A stretch of 64,000 nt of DNA from positions 33,501-97,500 of the forward strand of contig JABMCL010002510.1 in assembly GCA_018857735.1 (NCBI GenBank), given 5' to 3'. Positions 25,101 through 33,189 of the stretch are shown one piece after another. Position 1 is the first letter of the stretch, and each line of letters starts with the position of its first letter. Below the pieces are notes generated by a model. The model was given only the letters and a program-made list of their open reading frames with translations. It made no database searches and was not told where the DNA came from. Source of the stretch: Alviniconcha marisindica. Taxonomy: Eukaryota; Mollusca; Gastropoda; Provannidae. The position numbers and the translations under genes are program-made.

Positions 25101-27653
25101 CAATGCCTTTGTCATGCCCAGACAAATGATGAGGTTTTGTCATGTTCAGGCCAGTGATGAAGTTTTGTCATGTGCAGACCAGTGACCGTGTGGAGGAGTG
25201 TCGCTTTGAGCTGCACAACGGCTCACTGTGGAAGAGCATGAGAAGCGAGGTGGTGCTGTCGGTGTGTGGCCCTGGCGCCAGCCCCCTCTGGCCCTCCCCG
25301 CCCCCTCTGTGTGCCTCCGTCCTTGACCCCACCCTGGTCAGCAATGACCTGGAGATACAGATACGACGTCTGGTGGTTCAGCATCGCCAGGTTAGTTAGT
25401 GGTGTGTGTGTGTGAATATGTGTACACGCGTTTGTGTGTAGGTTCACTTGAGAAAGGACTTTTAATAATAAGAGAAGAGTTGTGAAATGTGCATTTGCTT
25501 ATGATAGAGTTTGACTGCTGTGGTGTGTGTGAGTGCATGTGCGCACACGTACATGTGTGTGTGGGTCTGTGTGTGTGTTCATGCATGTTTGTGGGTGTGT
25601 GCGTTCATGTTGTATGTGTTGAATTTGGATTTATCAGACTCTTACTTTTGATACGACTCGTTTTACGCTTGACTCACTCCCTCCCTCTTCATGTTGATTG
25701 GGTGTTATAATTCAAGAGTCAGTCAATCATTTTGTCAGGACCAAGGCCTCACAACACCCTGGGATGACCAGCTGAGTTACATCCTCACCCCTGCCCTTGC
25801 TGCCTACGAAACAGAGAGAGTCACAGGTAACTCTTCATTCTACACCTCTTCTGTACTCCTGTGCTGTCTTGCTCAGGCTTCCTTGTGGATCTCAAAACCA
25901 GGCTTTGAGTTTGTTGGTAAAAGCCTGTGTGCGTCAGTTTCCAAGCTGAACAAGGTAGTGTGACATTGATTCTGCATAGACCAATGTTTGCAGTGAAATG
26001 TACACATGGAAGTAATCATATGGATGAATTGGGTTTTATTCAGGAAAATGTCGATAGACATTACAAGAAGTTGAACACACAGTGATGGTGAGGATGATGA
26101 AGACTTGAAGACCTGTCCATGCTGCCAAAAATGTGCTTATTGTGCTAAAAAACAACACACACACACACACACATGCAGTCATGCATGCATGCACACACAC
26201 ACAAACAAACCACACATGCACACTGATGCATGCATGCACACACACACACAACACAAACATATGATCACACCACACACCACAACCCCCCCCCCCCCAACAA
26301 AACAAACTAAAACAAACAAAAAACACCCCAACAACAATCCAGTCTCACTGTGCATCAAAGAAGTTGACATAATCGACATGTCATCATATGTGTTGGGTCA
26401 CCTTTTCCAGGTGTTACTGCTGGCAATGAAGAATTCCAAGATGCAGTGCGACAGGCAGTTCCAGAGGGACAGACATTTAAAGGCTACCCCATCCAGTTTA
26501 CACATCGCAATGCCCGCAAAGCTTTCCTCACGTGCCTCAAGTAAGTTTTACCATCACTTGTTGCATTGTATGTCGTGATCATGCTGAGGTAATAGTCTCT
26601 GTTTTTAGGTGTTGTTGCTTAGTTTCTGTTTGTCTGCGTTTTGTTTGTTCATCCAGTGATGTGTATGTGATGCAGAATGATGTTGACTTGCATCGCATTT
26701 TGAGAGTTACTGTGACGTTTGATTCAGCACTGCTATCATGTCTTGGTGTTTGTTTGTTCATGAGTGGGGATTGTCTGCAGATTCTCTGATTTCAGAGAGT
26801 GTGAGCTCTTCAGTTATTTCACATGTATAAGTTTTATTTTGTTTGAGGGAAGAAGACTGCCAGTCAGAATTTCAAATTTTGGTTTCAGTGTGCAATTGCT
26901 TGATCTGAAATGCTCCGATTCACTTGGATTTTATTTCTGGGTTTTACAACAAAACAAACAACAACAACAACAACAAAGGGGGAAGCGGGTGAGGGGGGGG
27001 GGGGGGGGGGGGTTATAAAGGGCATAAAAAATGGTCCCTTCAGGTATGTGTTCATAGCTTCAGGACTTTGGCAACAACTCTCTTTTTTGCTTCACCATTG
27101 CACATCCCTGGTTATTGCACATTAGCATTTTATGCTTAAAATCATGGAAAACAACAACAACAATATTGCATTTTGTTTTGGCAGTACCAGGGTCCAGCTT
27201 TCAGACTTTTGACACACCATGGGTTGCAGTATGGTTTCATGATATCCAGGCAGCATCCAGTCTGGTTAGATGATGTTTGAAAATGTTATACCACAGTGTC
27301 AGAAAGACTTGGCCACAGTGTACTTGGTTTCACAGTATGCATTGGCTTCTGTCTGGTCCAGGGCCCCAGTGTACTTGGTTTCACAGTATGCATTGGCTTC
27401 TGTCTAGTCCAGGGCCCCAGTGTACATGGTTTCACAGTATGCATTGGCTTATATCTAGTCCAGGGCCCCAGTGTACTTGGCTTCACAGTATGCATTGGTT
27501 TCTGTCTGATCCAGGGCCCCAGTGTGCGAAGAAATCATCAACTGTCGAGGGGACCAAGTGAGACTGGCGCTGCGGGTCCGGGTCTTCCCCTACCCAGAAT
27601 CCGCCTGCGCCACCTGGGTCATGTTTGCCTGCAAGTACAAGTCAGTCTTGTAG
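11663..27653 (+). CDS. CEP76: CEP76, centrosomal protein of 76 kDa (complete, 12 exons)
   Basis: Homologue of CEP76, a centriolar protein that limits centriole reduplication and recruits the suppressor CP110 partner set in animal cells. The 12 exons add up to 1,971 nt, encoding 656 aa plus stop, against about 659 aa in human, with all phases coherent. Residues 1-21 (MALPPEKVTELKQ) and the following helical part match the family N-terminus. A C2-like region follows, then a degenerate transglutaminase-like domain with GDCEDHA at 372-378 and HAWV at 405-408, and the C-terminus ends CKYKSVL as in vertebrates. A poly(A) signal lies 58 bp after the stop. It is head-to-head with MEAK7. Exons 6, 7, 8, 9 and 12 border tandem arrays made of copies of their own splice junctions, which is the gene's oddest property. 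Confidence 0.96.
12107..12250 (+). repeat. dispersed repeat family A copy
   Basis: Contains TTCACCGTTTAACTGTTG followed by GGGGATTACCCTGAAAAT and TTTTGTCCTAATAAATAG, the same order as copies at 40777 and 56757. It lies in CEP76 intron 1. Confidence 0.75.
12308..12358. repeat. (CA)n microsatellite
   Basis: About 24 CA units directly after the family A copy. Confidence 0.96.
14047..14272 (+). CDS. CEP76: CEP76 exon 2
   Basis: TTTGTTCAG acceptor and GTAAGC donor; leaves in phase 1. Encodes MDVEAHIRSVMDEIM through the LRNRGVVDEIMN segment typical of CEP76. Confidence 0.94.
14640..15370. repeat. dispersed CTGTCGGATGTAACA motif cluster
   Basis: The word CTGTCGGATG(T/C)AAC or its complement occurs near 14660, 14842, 15000, 15198 and 15347, and again near 17095, within CEP76 intron 2. 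Spacing is irregular (150-200 bp), so it is not a simple tandem array. It could be the remains of an element with internal repeats. Confidence 0.5.
15731..15736 (-). terminator. AATAAA poly(A) signal of the putative nested gene
   Basis: TTTATT on the plus strand reads AATAAA on the minus strand, downstream of the stop at 15795. Confidence 0.3.
15795..17227 (-). CDS. possible tiny two-exon gene nested in CEP76 intron 2
   Basis: On the minus strand an ATG at 17227 gives 20 codons ending QTWCQQGT at a GTGAGT donor (17167). A TTTTCAG acceptor before 15863 opens AKEVDAPKGQEQVFFMP and a stop at 15795. Both exons are phase 0, giving 42 aa, with AATAAA 59 bp past the stop on the same strand. The region around 17200-17280 is CG-rich and holds AAACATGGCCGC, a YY1-like start-site word. 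The first exon could be a presequence. I recognise no family, and further exons may exist between. It may equally be chance. Confidence 0.3.
16405..16475 (-). repeat. LINE-type 3' tail, family B
   Basis: ACAATAACAATATGC and TTTATTCATCCCAGGGAA match the copy at 31860 and, inverted, the one at 57668. Read on the minus strand it is a 3' tail with CCTGGGATGAATAAA and a short A-rich repeat. Confidence 0.55.
18058..18140 (-). repeat. retroelement 3' tail with AGAATAC repeats
   Basis: Three AGAATAC words precede CTTTATTGTCTATGAAT. Read on the minus strand this is a retroelement-like tail with AATAAAG then GTATTCT repeats. Confidence 0.4.
18332..18553 (+). CDS. CEP76: CEP76 exon 3
   Basis: TTTGTTTCAG acceptor and GTAATT donor. 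Encodes NIDPSRRYLYLQIHGGKAF and the RFKSRPVPCACEPSF motif, both strongly conserved. Enters and leaves in phase 1. Confidence 0.96.
18786..18840. repeat. CA/GA compound microsatellite
   Basis: Short (CA)n then (GA)n in CEP76 intron 3. Confidence 0.85.
19712..19897 (+). CDS. CEP76: CEP76 exon 4
   Basis: TGTGTCAG acceptor and GTGAGT donor. Encodes ADTPSMLSICDQIHIVLI and FFEWRPLLAS, matching the C2-like region. Enters and leaves in phase 1. Confidence 0.95.
19962..20014. repeat. (GT)n plus poly-G
   Basis: Interrupted GT repeats ending in about 20 G in CEP76 intron 4. Confidence 0.85.
20207..20433 (+). CDS. CEP76: CEP76 exon 5
   Basis: TCTTGCAG acceptor and GTGAGA donor. Encodes PESKVPTGILEAELEL through YAKHWWREYLDIKPAH and KIFAL; leaves in phase 0. 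Confidence 0.95.
21398..21817 (+). repeat. 72-bp in-frame array of CEP76 exon 6 acceptor and exon start
   Basis: Six units of exactly 72 bp. Each has TAACGTACACTTGCAG then about 49 nt matching the start of exon 6 (DENSNYRPVCSFVTPL). Candidate exon starts are 21408, 21480, 21552, 21624, 21696 and 21768. All copies are open in the exon frame. Only the last continues into RAGRLLDTPRQ. Confidence 0.93.
21768..21959 (+). CDS. CEP76: CEP76 exon 6
   Basis: Exactly 64 codons (DENSNYRPVCSFV through LAKNKG), phase 0 at both ends, donor GTAGGC. The acceptor at 21767 is the last of six equivalent CTTGCAG sites spaced exactly 72 bp. The upstream copies stay open in the same frame, so use of an earlier acceptor would add multiples of 24 residues. 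Confidence 0.92.
22018..22145. repeat. (GT)n microsatellite, interrupted
   Basis: GT repeats with GCAT and GGGT interruptions in CEP76 intron 6. Confidence 0.95.
22243..22952 (+). repeat. 60-62 bp array of CEP76 exon 7 acceptor and exon start, 12 copies
   Basis: Each unit has CTTTGCTGTTTGCAG followed by GACTGTGAGGACCATGCC, the first 18-21 nt of exon 7 (DCEDHA), then about 25 bp of spacer. Junction copies are near 22251, 22315, 22375, 22437, 22497, 22558, 22620, 22681, 22743, 22805, 22868 and 22931. The last is the real exon. Confidence 0.94.
22932..23095 (+). CDS. CEP76: CEP76 exon 7
   Basis: Starts DCEDHATLLCSLLLG and includes VHAWVMTIST, the transglutaminase-like core. The acceptor is the last of twelve near-identical sites in a 60-62 bp array. 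Donor GTCAGT, phase 2. Confidence 0.94.
23578..23755 (+). repeat. two-copy 86-bp duplication at CEP76 exon 8 acceptor
   Basis: Two diverged copies of a unit running from GACTTGGTGCTTGTGT to CATTTGCAGGTTCATTCA; the second leads into exon 8. Confidence 0.85.
23746..23866 (+). CDS. CEP76: CEP76 exon 8
   Basis: Completes the arginine split from exon 7 and encodes FIHEPIDPMAPP through KTIGCVFNHRTFYANTQ. The acceptor region is duplicated once upstream, and the 3' edge plus GTAACT donor is repeated about six times downstream. Phase 0 at the end. The first donor is annotated; which copy is used needs RNA data. Confidence 0.9.
23806..24430 (+). repeat. about 110-bp array of CEP76 exon 8 end and donor, about 6 copies
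   Basis: Each unit carries about 60 nt of the exon 8 3' part (AAAGCACCCC, GGATGTGTCTTCAACC, GCCAACACCCAG) followed by GTAACTG and 45 bp of intron. The first unit is the real exon end at 23866; donors recur near 23976, 24086, 24196, 24320 and 24425. Confidence 0.92.
24600..24662 (+). repeat. short SINE/LINE-like fragment
   Basis: ATAATAATAATAGGGAATT followed by TAGAGCACTTTCAGAAAC and AAAGTGCTTTACAA, resembling the inverted 3' end of mollusc retroelements with GCGCTT stems. Confidence 0.35.
24835..25186 (+). repeat. 28-50 bp array of CEP76 exon 9 acceptor and exon start
   Basis: Repeats of GATGAGGTTTTGTCATG plus a (T/C)GCAG/CCAG acceptor-like site and ACCAGTGA, the first eight bases of exon 9. 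Two unit lengths are interleaved, the longer with ATCCATGCCTTTGTCATG. About ten copies; the last is the functional acceptor at 25177. Confidence 0.88.
25178..25390 (+). CDS. CEP76: CEP76 exon 9
   Basis: 71 codons in phase 0, TSDRVEECRFELHNGS through LVVQHRQ. The ATGTGCAG acceptor is the last of a ladder of similar sites in the preceding array. Donor GTTAGT. Confidence 0.94.
25739..25826 (+). CDS. CEP76: CEP76 exon 10
   Basis: TTTGTCAG acceptor and GTAACT donor. Encodes DQGLTTPWDDQLSYILTP and AAYETERVT; leaves in phase 1. Confidence 0.95.
26155..26298. repeat. (CA)n and poly-C tract
   Basis: Interrupted CA repeats and about 15 C in CEP76 intron 10. Confidence 0.85.
26411..26540 (+). CDS. CEP76: CEP76 exon 11
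   Basis: TTTTCCAG acceptor and GTAAGT donor. Encodes VTAGNEEFQDAVRQAVPEG through RNARKAFLTCL; leaves in phase 2. Confidence 0.95.
26950..27013. repeat. (CAA)n and poly-G tract
   Basis: Short ACAACA repeat followed by a run of about 18 G in CEP76 intron 11. Confidence 0.85.
27305..27526 (+). repeat. 51-bp array of CEP76 exon 12 acceptor and exon start
   Basis: Four units exactly 51 bp apart (junctions near 27361, 27412, 27463, 27514), plus a partial first copy. Each has TCCAG then GGCCCCAGTGT, the first 11 nt of exon 12. The unit is a multiple of three and the array is open in at least one frame. Confidence 0.92.
27515..27653 (+). CDS. CEP76: CEP76 exon 12 (terminal)
   Basis: Encodes APVCEEIINCRGDQVRLAL to CKYKSVL and stop TAG at 27651-27653. 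The acceptor TGATCCAG is the last of a 51-bp array of equivalent sites. Confidence 0.95.
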
Positions 27654-27710
27654 CCGTTGGTGCTGCAATGGAAGTGAAGGGCGGGGGGGAAAAGAACAGC
27701 AGAACTGTTG

Positions 27711-27716
27711 AATAAA
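27711..27716 (+). terminator. CEP76: CEP76 poly(A) signal
   Basis: AATAAA 58 bp after the CEP76 stop codon. Confidence 0.7.
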
Positions 27717-27719
27717 CAC

Positions 27720-28595
27720 AGCATTTGAGAAAGTTTTCGCTTTCGCTGTTGTACAGATCAAGACTTTCTTCTAGTGATTCACCATTAAAATCCATTGAGA
27801 TTGGATTAAAAAATGTTTTGTTTCGCCGTGACCCAGTGTGCTGCATTTACAGTGGTTCATCTTTTGTAATAGTTGCTCAGCAGCTGAAAGCATCATGTTG
27901 ATGAGAGAGTGCAGTAACAGTATTACTGACTTAGTGAGACGATTCTGAGTGCAGAAGGGAATTTGGACTTCTTCAGATGTGATATTTTTCTCATTATGCC
28001 ATGCAGCATGCCCTGTTACTTTGTGTTTTTGGAAGATGCAAAACGTTGAAAAGAGTGCTGATTTTAATTAGACAATACAAACCATGCGCACATCTTTAGT
28101 GAAAACTCCTTTCTCAATATAAATATGACATACTTGATTGTGTATAAAAAAATATATATAATGCATTAATAAACTAACAAATGATGATGTCAAAGAAGTT
28201 TGATCTATGTAACTTGCAGTTGATGGATAGGTTTGTTCAAGAGGTTTGACCATTCCAGAAAGAAAAACAAAAAGGTGCGGTTTTGTAGTTTATCAGATTT
28301 AATATATACATGCATATTAAGAACACAAAGGTTTCGTTTTACGAAAATGTTGAAAATGGTGGCAGTTTGTTCATTTTAGTTTGTTCTGTCTCAGTTTGTT
28401 CATTTGAGTTTGTTCTGTCTTGTCTCATGCATGCGTTTAGATTGTGAAGATCACCCATCAGTGTTTGAGCACAAGCAAGGGCAACAGTTTTCTTATGAGA
28501 ATACATCTGTTTTACATTTAGTGTCTCAGCTAATAATCATTGTCCCGTTTCTCTAAACTGTGTATCTGTGTGTATTGATGAATAACTCACGGTGC
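27720..28595. other. CEP76 3' flank, no gene recognised
   Basis: AT-rich unique sequence between two convergent transcription units. No exon, RNA gene or repeat family was recognised apart from the duplicated word TTTGTTCTGTCT near 28380-28425. Confidence 0.5.
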
Positions 28596-28703
28596 TCATA
28601 CATAGTAACTGGTGTAGATGAGCTGGTTACCGTACCCTTTGAGGAAAATCAGTTTCACAGTGTCCCATAGGGCCAGACAGCCATTGGTTGGCTTGAGTGA
28701 GAT
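28596..28703 (-). CDS. probable terminal exon of an unidentified minus-strand gene
   Basis: A GATTCTGCAG acceptor opens 35 codons in phase 0, ISLKPTNGCLALWDTV to the C-terminus IYTSYYV, then TGA. The composition looks coding and part of it is hydrophobic. The upstream array contains copies of this acceptor, and one copy near 28845-28880 also repeats about 25 nt of the exon start, the same architecture as the confirmed exons of CEP76 and SLC7. I do not recognise the family. Upstream exons should lie to the right but were not identified. Confidence 0.5.
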   Translation of the reverse strand: MSLKPTNGCLALWDTVKLIFLKGYGNQLIYTSYYV

Positions 28704-28995
28704 CTGCAGAATCTCTGCCATCTTGCAACACCTTTGAATGATGTCTGCAGAATCTCTGCCATCTTGCAACACCAGTGAATGATGTCTGCAGAATCTCTGC
28801 CATCTTGCAACACCATTGAATGATGTCTGCAGAATCTCTGCTGCCTTGCAGCGCCATTTGTTGGCTTGAATGATGTCTGCAGAATCTGTGCTATCTTGCA
28901 ACACCAATGAATGACATCTGCAGAATCTCTGCCATCTTGCAACAACAATGAATGACATCTACAGAATCTCTGCTATCCTGCAACACCATTGGTTC
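28690..28995 (-). repeat. about 50-bp array carrying the 28703 acceptor
   Basis: Six units on the minus strand with GATGGCAGAGATTCTGCAG followed by ACATCATTCA and a TTGCAA spacer. One unit includes AAGCCAACAAATGGC, close to the exon start. Confidence 0.85.
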
Positions 28996-28999
28996 AAAT

Positions 29000-30425
29000 T
29001 CTCAGGATTCCCATTTGGTTAAACCTTGGTGTCATGTTGGGTGTCCAGTGCTAATTTCTGTATCCCTGGACTGGTTGATGTATGCCTTGTGCCTTATAGA
29101 CTTATTGGGGTTACTGTACCTCTGCGGAAACAGCCTGCAGTGGCATATCCTAAATTCTTGCAATTTTTGAGAACTTATTTCTGCTTGGCTGTGACTCAGA
29201 TACATTCATTCAGTGCAGGGTTAATCAGTAAACAAAACTATGTAATGTTGACAGAGTTTAACATGAAGACAGATGAAGAAAATGGGGAAATATAAACAGT
29301 ACAGTAATGTGAGAGGGTACAGTAATTAGCACATCTTTTCTGTATAAATATACCCTGCAGCAACATTATGGGAATTTTTTACTCTCAAGGCTACCTCTCA
29401 AAAGATGTAGATGAACTTGTAGAATTGAGTGTGTGGGCATTAAAAAAACTTTGCTTGGTGATATATATATATATGTATCTATCTCCATTCCTCTTCTGGT
29501 CATACCTGTGTCCGTGACCTTGACCTACCATCAAGGACACTGACAAATGTCACAACCTTGACCTGCCAACAAGGTGATTGACATAAGAAATATCAAAGTG
29601 AAAGTTGATTTTCTTGGTAAATTTGATCCAGTTTAATTCAAAGTTTCTACAGTTGCATGCATGGATTAAATTCATTTAAAAAATGCATTTCCCCCCTTTT
29701 TAACTATGATGTGTATTTTACAAAAGTAACTGGCATGTGCCTTGACTTGGTGAAAACCACAGTGTTGGTGTTTGTTTTTGGGGGGTGTTTTTTCCCCCCT
29801 CAATTTCAGCTCTTCTTCGTGTGTGATCTTTCAATCTTGACATGATGATGACCTTCATATAGTCACATGTTCTTACTTTTTCCATGACCCTATTTTAAGT
29901 ATTGAGCTGAGCTTGAAAAAATAAAAAGCTATTTATTTTGTTGTTTTGAATGCAAGTTGACTGCTTGCACAGCAGTTTTTCTTCTTAATTTCCATTTTAA
30001 AACTGGCATGTTGTAAACCTGGCAAAATAGCATGTTTTTTATGTTGTGCCAAGTTTTATATCCTCTGATTACATCAAAGAGATGTCTGATTACTGTACCA
30101 GAAACAAGCATGTGATTTGACAGAAGACTGCCATTGTATGCCAAAGATCATGAGGAATGTACAAGGAGTTTGAATTTGCATGTTTTTTTCTTTCTTTCTA
30201 GGTGAGTGTTGATGAGAGGGAGTGAATAGGGGGGTTGGGTTGTTGGTGCTTTGTATGAATCTGACAGCTAGTTTGTGATCTTGTTCATTTTATTTTTCAT
30301 TCCCCATACTCTGTACATGTGCATCTATTGTTTTATAATTTGTTGTTACCAGTGCACCCGGAGCTGTGTTTTCTCTCAAAAAACAACAAAACCCAGGGTC
30401 TGAGACCAGCTTCCTGTGCTTCATA
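29000..30425. other. no gene recognised
   Basis: Unique AT-rich sequence with a short TA microsatellite near 29463. The minus-strand unknown gene may run through here, but no exon was supported. Confidence 0.4.
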
Positions 30426-30427
30426 GA

Positions 30428-30935
30428 TCTCAGTAGAGCACCAGGATGTGTGTATCATTCCGTTTCTTGGTCCTGCTTGCTATGCTCATCTTGTTCTAAC
30501 ACCACCAGGATGCATGTATCATTTCATGGTTCTTGGTCCTACTTGGTGTGCTTATCTCATTAGAGCAGCTGGATGCGTGTATCATTTCATGGTTCTTGGC
30601 CCTACTCGGTGTGCTCATCTTGTTAGAGCTCCAGGATGCGTGTATCATTTGATGTTTTTTGGTCCTACTATGTTCATGTTGTTAGAGCTCCAGGATGCGT
30701 GTATCATTTGATGTTTCTTGGTCCTACTTGCTATGTTCATGTTGTTAGAGCTCCAGGATGCGTGTATCATTTCATGGTTCTTGGTCCTACTCGCTATGTT
30801 CATGTTGTTAGAGCTCCAGGATGTGTGTATCATTTCATGGTTCTTGGTCCGACTCGCTATGTTCATGTTGTTAGAGCCCCAGGATGCGTGTATCATTTCA
30901 TGGTTCTTGGTCCGACTCACTGTGCTCATCTCACA
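30428..30935. repeat. about 60-bp tandem array, about 9 copies
   Basis: Units contain TTAGAGCTCCAGGATGCG, TGTATCATTTCATGGTT and CTTGGTCCTACT. By analogy with neighbours it may border an unrecognised exon, but neither end shows a convincing one. The right end has TCATCTCACAG followed by AGCTGCTTGGG on the plus strand. Confidence 0.9.
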
Positions 30936-30939
30936 GAGC

Positions 30940-31855
30940 TGCTTGGGGAAAACTTGGAACATGATGGGATGGGGTGGAGGGGGTGTGGATTAGAGCATGA
31001 TGATCTATAAGATGATTTTGTCTGTATATATATGTAAATATATCATGTTGTACATGCTGTGTGAGATCAAACAAATGATAGCAGCTGACTCCATTTGCAG
31101 TCTCATGATCAAGGCCTCACAAGAACAACACACTTCAGAGCCACTTGCCAAAAAAAAAAAAAATGTGCTGTTTCCACTTATTCTTGGAGACAAGAAAGTC
31201 TAGTGACACAGGGTCAGTGATTGCTTTTTAGTGCTATGTTAGTGCTATGTTGTTTGGATGTTAAAGTGGTGAGTGTGTGAAACTGCGCAAATCTGAGGTG
31301 AACATTACTCTTTTAGTTTTTGCTGAGTGCATGAAACTGTACAGATCTGAGGTGAAAATTACTCTTCTAGTTGTTTTGCCAGTATTGCAGAGTTAATTGC
31401 ATTTGTTGGTTTTTGTTGTTTAAGGGCATGCATAGCCCGTTTGTACATGCTGAAAAAATGGCTTGCTCTTTTATGTCCTTTTTATTGTGATACTGTGTTT
31501 GGTTCCTTGCGCTTCAGTGACTAGATTCATTAAACACTCAAGATTGGTGTACAAGCACAGTTTGTTTAAGATTGTATGATGCTGGAAAGATTTGAACATG
31601 TCAATTTTGAACATGTCAGTTATGGAATTTATCAAATTATTTTTGTTACCAACAAAAGTTTATAAATATGACTTCTTTTTGTTTGTGGTGTGTGAACTGA
31701 ACCTGCAGAATAAAGCACACTGACGTCATTGCTTGCTGTGTTTGTTGGTTGTGTATATATGCCCACATGTAATTTTAGCATTGAGATTTCTGTAGTACTA
31801 TGTCCTGACTAACAGTAACAGCCTCGTGGCATTTTAGAACAAAACCAGTCTGGAA
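30940..31855. other. no gene recognised
   Basis: Unique AT-rich sequence. An AATAAAG on the plus strand near 31709, followed by TG-rich sequence, could be a poly(A) site of an unseen transcript. Confidence 0.35.
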
Positions 31856-31856
31856 G

Positions 31857-31930
31857 CTAGCAATAACAATAACAGCTATAACAAGATACTTTATTCATCC
31901 CAGCGGGAAATTAAAGCAGAAACATGATGA
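31857..31930 (-). repeat. LINE-type 3' tail, family B
   Basis: AACAATAACAGC and ACTTTATTCATCCCAGCG with GGGAAATTAAAG match the copies at 16405 and 57668. Confidence 0.6.
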
Positions 31931-31974
31931 TTTCACACAGAATCACTGCATAACCGTAAGAATTTCTAGCCATA

Positions 31975-32052
31975 GGCTTACCCCGAAAATTCGCACATGT
32001 TTTGTATTGTCATACGAAATTAGCGTTCTTTTTAACCGTTGACGTGTTCGGA
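31975..32052 (+). repeat. dispersed repeat family A, diverged partial copy
   Basis: TTACCCCGAAAATTCGCAC followed by TTAGCGTTCTTTTTAACC and GTGTTCGGATCT aligns with the 3' half of the copies at 12107 and 40777. Confidence 0.5.
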
Positions 32053-32123
32053 TCTCTGCGAACAACAGTTTTGTGCAAGAAGCAAGTCTACGTCAGAAAA
32101 CGTATTGCCCTTAGACTCACATA

Positions 32124-32418
32124 GCTGATTTGTGACAGCAGTTATGATGCAGTAGATGAAATATGATACCACACTGAGAGCGATGAAAACAGGCAAATAA
32201 ACGAGGACATCAGGACCTCTGAACCGGTGAGAACTCGTATTTTCTGCGTTCTGCCCCGGTTGTTTGAAAGAAAGAGCCGAAAGTCCACAGCGCTGTGCCG
32301 CACGACGGAATAGCTCTGTGCGATACCAGGTAAAATCAATACAATAAAAATAAATAAAATAAACATGGTGCTTAGCATGGTCCACAGAAACCATAAGGCT
32401 TATTAGGGACGGATACAA
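32124..32418 (-). CDS. hypothetical exon with one membrane segment
   Basis: A minus-strand open frame from an ATG at 32418 reaches a good GTGAGT donor at 32123 (phase 1). It encodes about 98 residues with a hydrophobic segment around VLVYLPVFIALSVVSYFIYC. The frame would otherwise run on to 32032, inside the family A repeat, so I end it at the donor. The family is unknown. It may be the first exon of the gene ending at 28596, but this is a guess. Confidence 0.25.
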
Positions 32419-32439
32419 CCACAGCCACCAGCAACAAAC

Positions 32440-33185
32440 CTTGTACTAATCTCCGACCAGTGCAATGTGGCTTTAACCGCTGGCGTAATGGTATATTATG
32501 CGCTATGCGAGAGTCAGTTTCGCGGAGCGGACAAGACCGTTCACTCTCGAAAGCCGTACGATCAATGGCCCTGATATAACCGCACTGGTTAACTGGGCGT
32601 AAAAGACCAAGTTACTACTTGTACGATCAGAAAAACTAGTACTATTAACATGTCGCCAGAATTAAGACAGACAGCTCAGCTCTGTCTGTGACCTACCACC
32701 GATACATCTATAAATAGAAACAAAAAATTAACGGGTTGTCAGAGCTGGAGGATGCAGTTCATCGTTTGGAATACCTCACGCTGTAGAATTGGGAACGGAC
32801 AGGTTGAAACCGCTACTCCGAATCGTTTAAACCGTACGGGGTGTGCCGACCTGTGAACTGTTTGATATAAGTTTAGTTTCGGACGGTTCTCCTTAACCAT
32901 ACAGCCAGAACGGCTCGTGTATCTGCACTGACCTTTATTGGAATGAAGGGAGAGAGTGTCCTCCCGTTACTGTATACTTTCCAGACGGTAACCTTCCAAA
33001 CATCACCATGTCAGCAAGGTGAGGAGTTTCCTGAAAGATTTTTAGAGAGATAAATTGTTGCTTACAAAATCAGTAGTGATTAAGTAAAATGAATGTGTCA
33101 CAGACACGCTTTTACTTTCAGAGGGTAGAGTCCGGTTCAGGACACTCGCGTGGTGATATTTTGTGTGTGCTGCTCCGACAATATC
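32440..33185. other. repeat-free segment, possible 5' exon of the receptor gene
   Basis: Unique CG-containing sequence. Near 33008 the plus strand reads ATGTCAGCAAG before GTGAGG, a plausible donor, so a mostly non-coding first exon upstream of the receptor is possible. Not proven. Confidence 0.25.
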
Positions 33186-33189
33186 GCTT

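Noticed and set aside
32032..32123. Extension of the hypothetical minus exon to the stop at 32032
   Set aside because: The end would be encoded by the family A repeat, and a strong GTGAGT donor interrupts the frame at 32123.
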